A stretch of 64,000 nucleotides of DNA from Wuchereria bancrofti (Eukaryota; Nematoda; Chromadorea; Rhabditida; Onchocercidae), in contig SSBO01000001.1 of assembly GCA_005281725.1 (NCBI GenBank), forward strand, positions 1,782,399 to 1,846,398. The letters run 5' to 3'. Of the stretch, positions 62,641 to 64,000 are shown in pieces. Numbering within the stretch: the stretch's first letter is position 1; each line of letters starts with the position of its first letter. A model generated the notes under the pieces. The model saw nothing but the letters and a program-made list of their open reading frames with translations, did no database searches and was not told the DNA's origin. The position numbers were made by a program, and so were the translations under genes.

Positions 62641-62901
62641 GTGTCAGCCAAAGTTCGTTCTTCTTCTTCTTCATCGCGAAGTACGACTCGCCGTATCCGT
62701 GGCTCTTTTCGGTTTTATAGCTCTCCCATCCGGTTATGCTGTTTCTTGTTTCTGTTGCTAGTTTTTTCCGGAATTCCGCAAGCAATTTCCACATCTTTTC
62801 CACCAAAATTCGTCGAAAATGCACAATTGTACAATTTTTGCACCGCCATCGCTGAGAAATGCATAATTTGTTCACAAGAATTATTGTTAACTTTTCCCTA
62901 A
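62641..62901 (+). other. ATG-less open frame with signal-peptide-like segment
   Basis: The frame starts after a TGA at 62638 and runs 86 codons to a TAA at 62899. It has no in-frame ATG. It encodes a Ser/Arg-rich head, then a hydrophobic segment (LCCFLFLLLVFSG) with a plausible cleavage site (IPQA), then a tail with four cysteines. An AG at 62648-62649 could be a 3' splice site bringing in an upstream start. The opposite strand is also open here, which weakens the case. The gene status is undecided. Confidence 0.25.
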
Positions 62902-64000
62902 GTTTTATGAATTTTATCTCAAATTTTGATTTGTAATTATAGTCTAAGTATTTACATGTCGTATATGTCTTACTAGGCCCTACTTTTACCAAAATTTTAC
63001 TTTTGTATAAAGATATATCTAACTTATATCCCAGAAAATATGCCCTGAAGGTTTTCAGAGGAGATAGTCATAGAATCAGTGAGAAAGCGGCAGTATTGTG
63101 AGTGGGTGGAGAGAATTAGACGATGATACAGTAGTGGAAGTGCCTTCTCGAGGATGAAAAGTACGTGAGAGAGTGTGTTTAATGCACATATTGTGAGAGT
63201 GTCCTCTTAGTTATAAATGTGAGGTTGCAAAAAGATAAATATTTCTTATTTAATTTTTAATTTTAAAGAATGAGCGGGAAACTATCTGCACTTTCACCAT
63301 TTCCATTCTATCATTTGAAATGAAAGTGAATTAAGAGAGCGAGTTATATGGATGAAATAGCAAGGAGAGGCAAGTATTGAGGTGACGGGTAGAAAATAAA
63401 AACATGTGGCTCTGTTTTATTTCATTTTTAATTTAGAGAAGAACAGGTGAGGTTGTGAATCCTAAATCTATCACTTGCATGAGGAGATTGCTAAAGAATT
63501 GACTGTCGATAGTTTAAATGACTGACTTTATGAGAATTTATTTTGGCTTTCGTAAATCTACACAGTATCTATTCAGTTCAAAGTATGTTATATAAATAAA
63601 TGCTTATTGTTCAAATATATGTTCTTGCGAAGAAAATTTCGTTACATTTACACGTAAGATAATTCGATGAGATAATCTTAGTTGAATATGGTATGACTCT
63701 AATGGATAGTTTGTTTTGTTTTTGGTTGACAAATCGATATGTTATTGATTGGAAAATATTTAGGATATGTACTTAGGATTTTATTTTATTTCTTCAAAAT
63801 GCAGTAATATTTTAAAGGATTCTCCTTAATAGTCCTACCAAAATAACCTTTTGTTAAAATTCTAAGCAAAGTAATACATTTCTTCTCGTTATGTGGCATG
63901 GTATATTATCATATTTAGTTTGTACGAAATTCATTTTTCAGCTACCAGTTGCATCTTTCGATTTCTTTGTGAATTTTGCTAATTACCGTCTGCGATGGCC
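62902..64000. other. right end, no gene recognised
   Basis: A+T-rich sequence with short frames only. If 62.2-62.9 kb is a first exon, this would be the beginning of a long first intron; that is inference. No RNA gene or repeat was found. Confidence 0.45.

Noticed and set aside
62594..62992. 132-codon minus-strand frame at the right end
   Set aside because: Starts at TTG, no recognised domain, overlaps another open frame on the opposite strand and looks like its shadow.

Overview
The window looks like nuclear DNA of a parasitic nematode, most likely filarial (Onchocercidae). It is very A+T-rich. Its protein genes are split into small exons with TTTTCAG-like 3' splice sites. Several coding starts lie a few bases after such an acceptor, as expected for spliced-leader (SL) trans-splicing. 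The protein set also fits: an extended nematode-type globin, a transthyretin-like secreted protein and a short astacin protease. The species cannot be told from the sequence alone. All gene models were spliced by eye; every one reported as complete keeps frame across all junctions.

Layout. At 1-2 kb there is a tRNA-Thr(AGU) on the minus strand. ORC1, the AAA+ subunit of the origin recognition complex, runs over 2.3-7.4 kb (16 exons, plus strand). A non-receptor protein tyrosine phosphatase lies at 14-16.5 kb (plus); its 5' end was not found. A globin gene with a long disordered N-terminal extension covers 17.9-32.0 kb (minus), including one 8.7-kb intron. Next come 8.6 kb without a recognised protein gene, holding degenerate direct repeats and one segment resembling an SL RNA. 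The proteasome activator PA28-gamma and MITD1 follow tandemly at 40.6-45.1 kb (minus) and could be co-transcribed. The plus strand then carries a tectonic-family ciliary protein (46.5-49.0 kb, with likely further exons to 50.1 kb), the NEDD8 E2 UBE2F (52.0-54.0 kb), a small hydrophobic ORF, a transthyretin-like protein (55.3-56.0 kb) and an astacin (57.2-59.1 kb). VPS29 of the retromer is convergent with the astacin (59.5-60.6 kb, minus). The right end has a G+C-richer, promoter-like stretch.

The genes are mostly housekeeping functions: replication licensing, nuclear proteasome regulation, ESCRT-III-linked abscission, neddylation, retromer sorting and the ciliary transition zone. Two secreted nematode-type products lie next to each other. 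I see no pathway shared by the whole window and no clearly new multi-gene system. The points most worth a second look are the SL-RNA-like segment, two GC-AG introns, an in-frame stop in the tectonic gene, a CpG-bearing ORF inside the giant globin intron, and several degenerate direct repeats around 32-38 kb.
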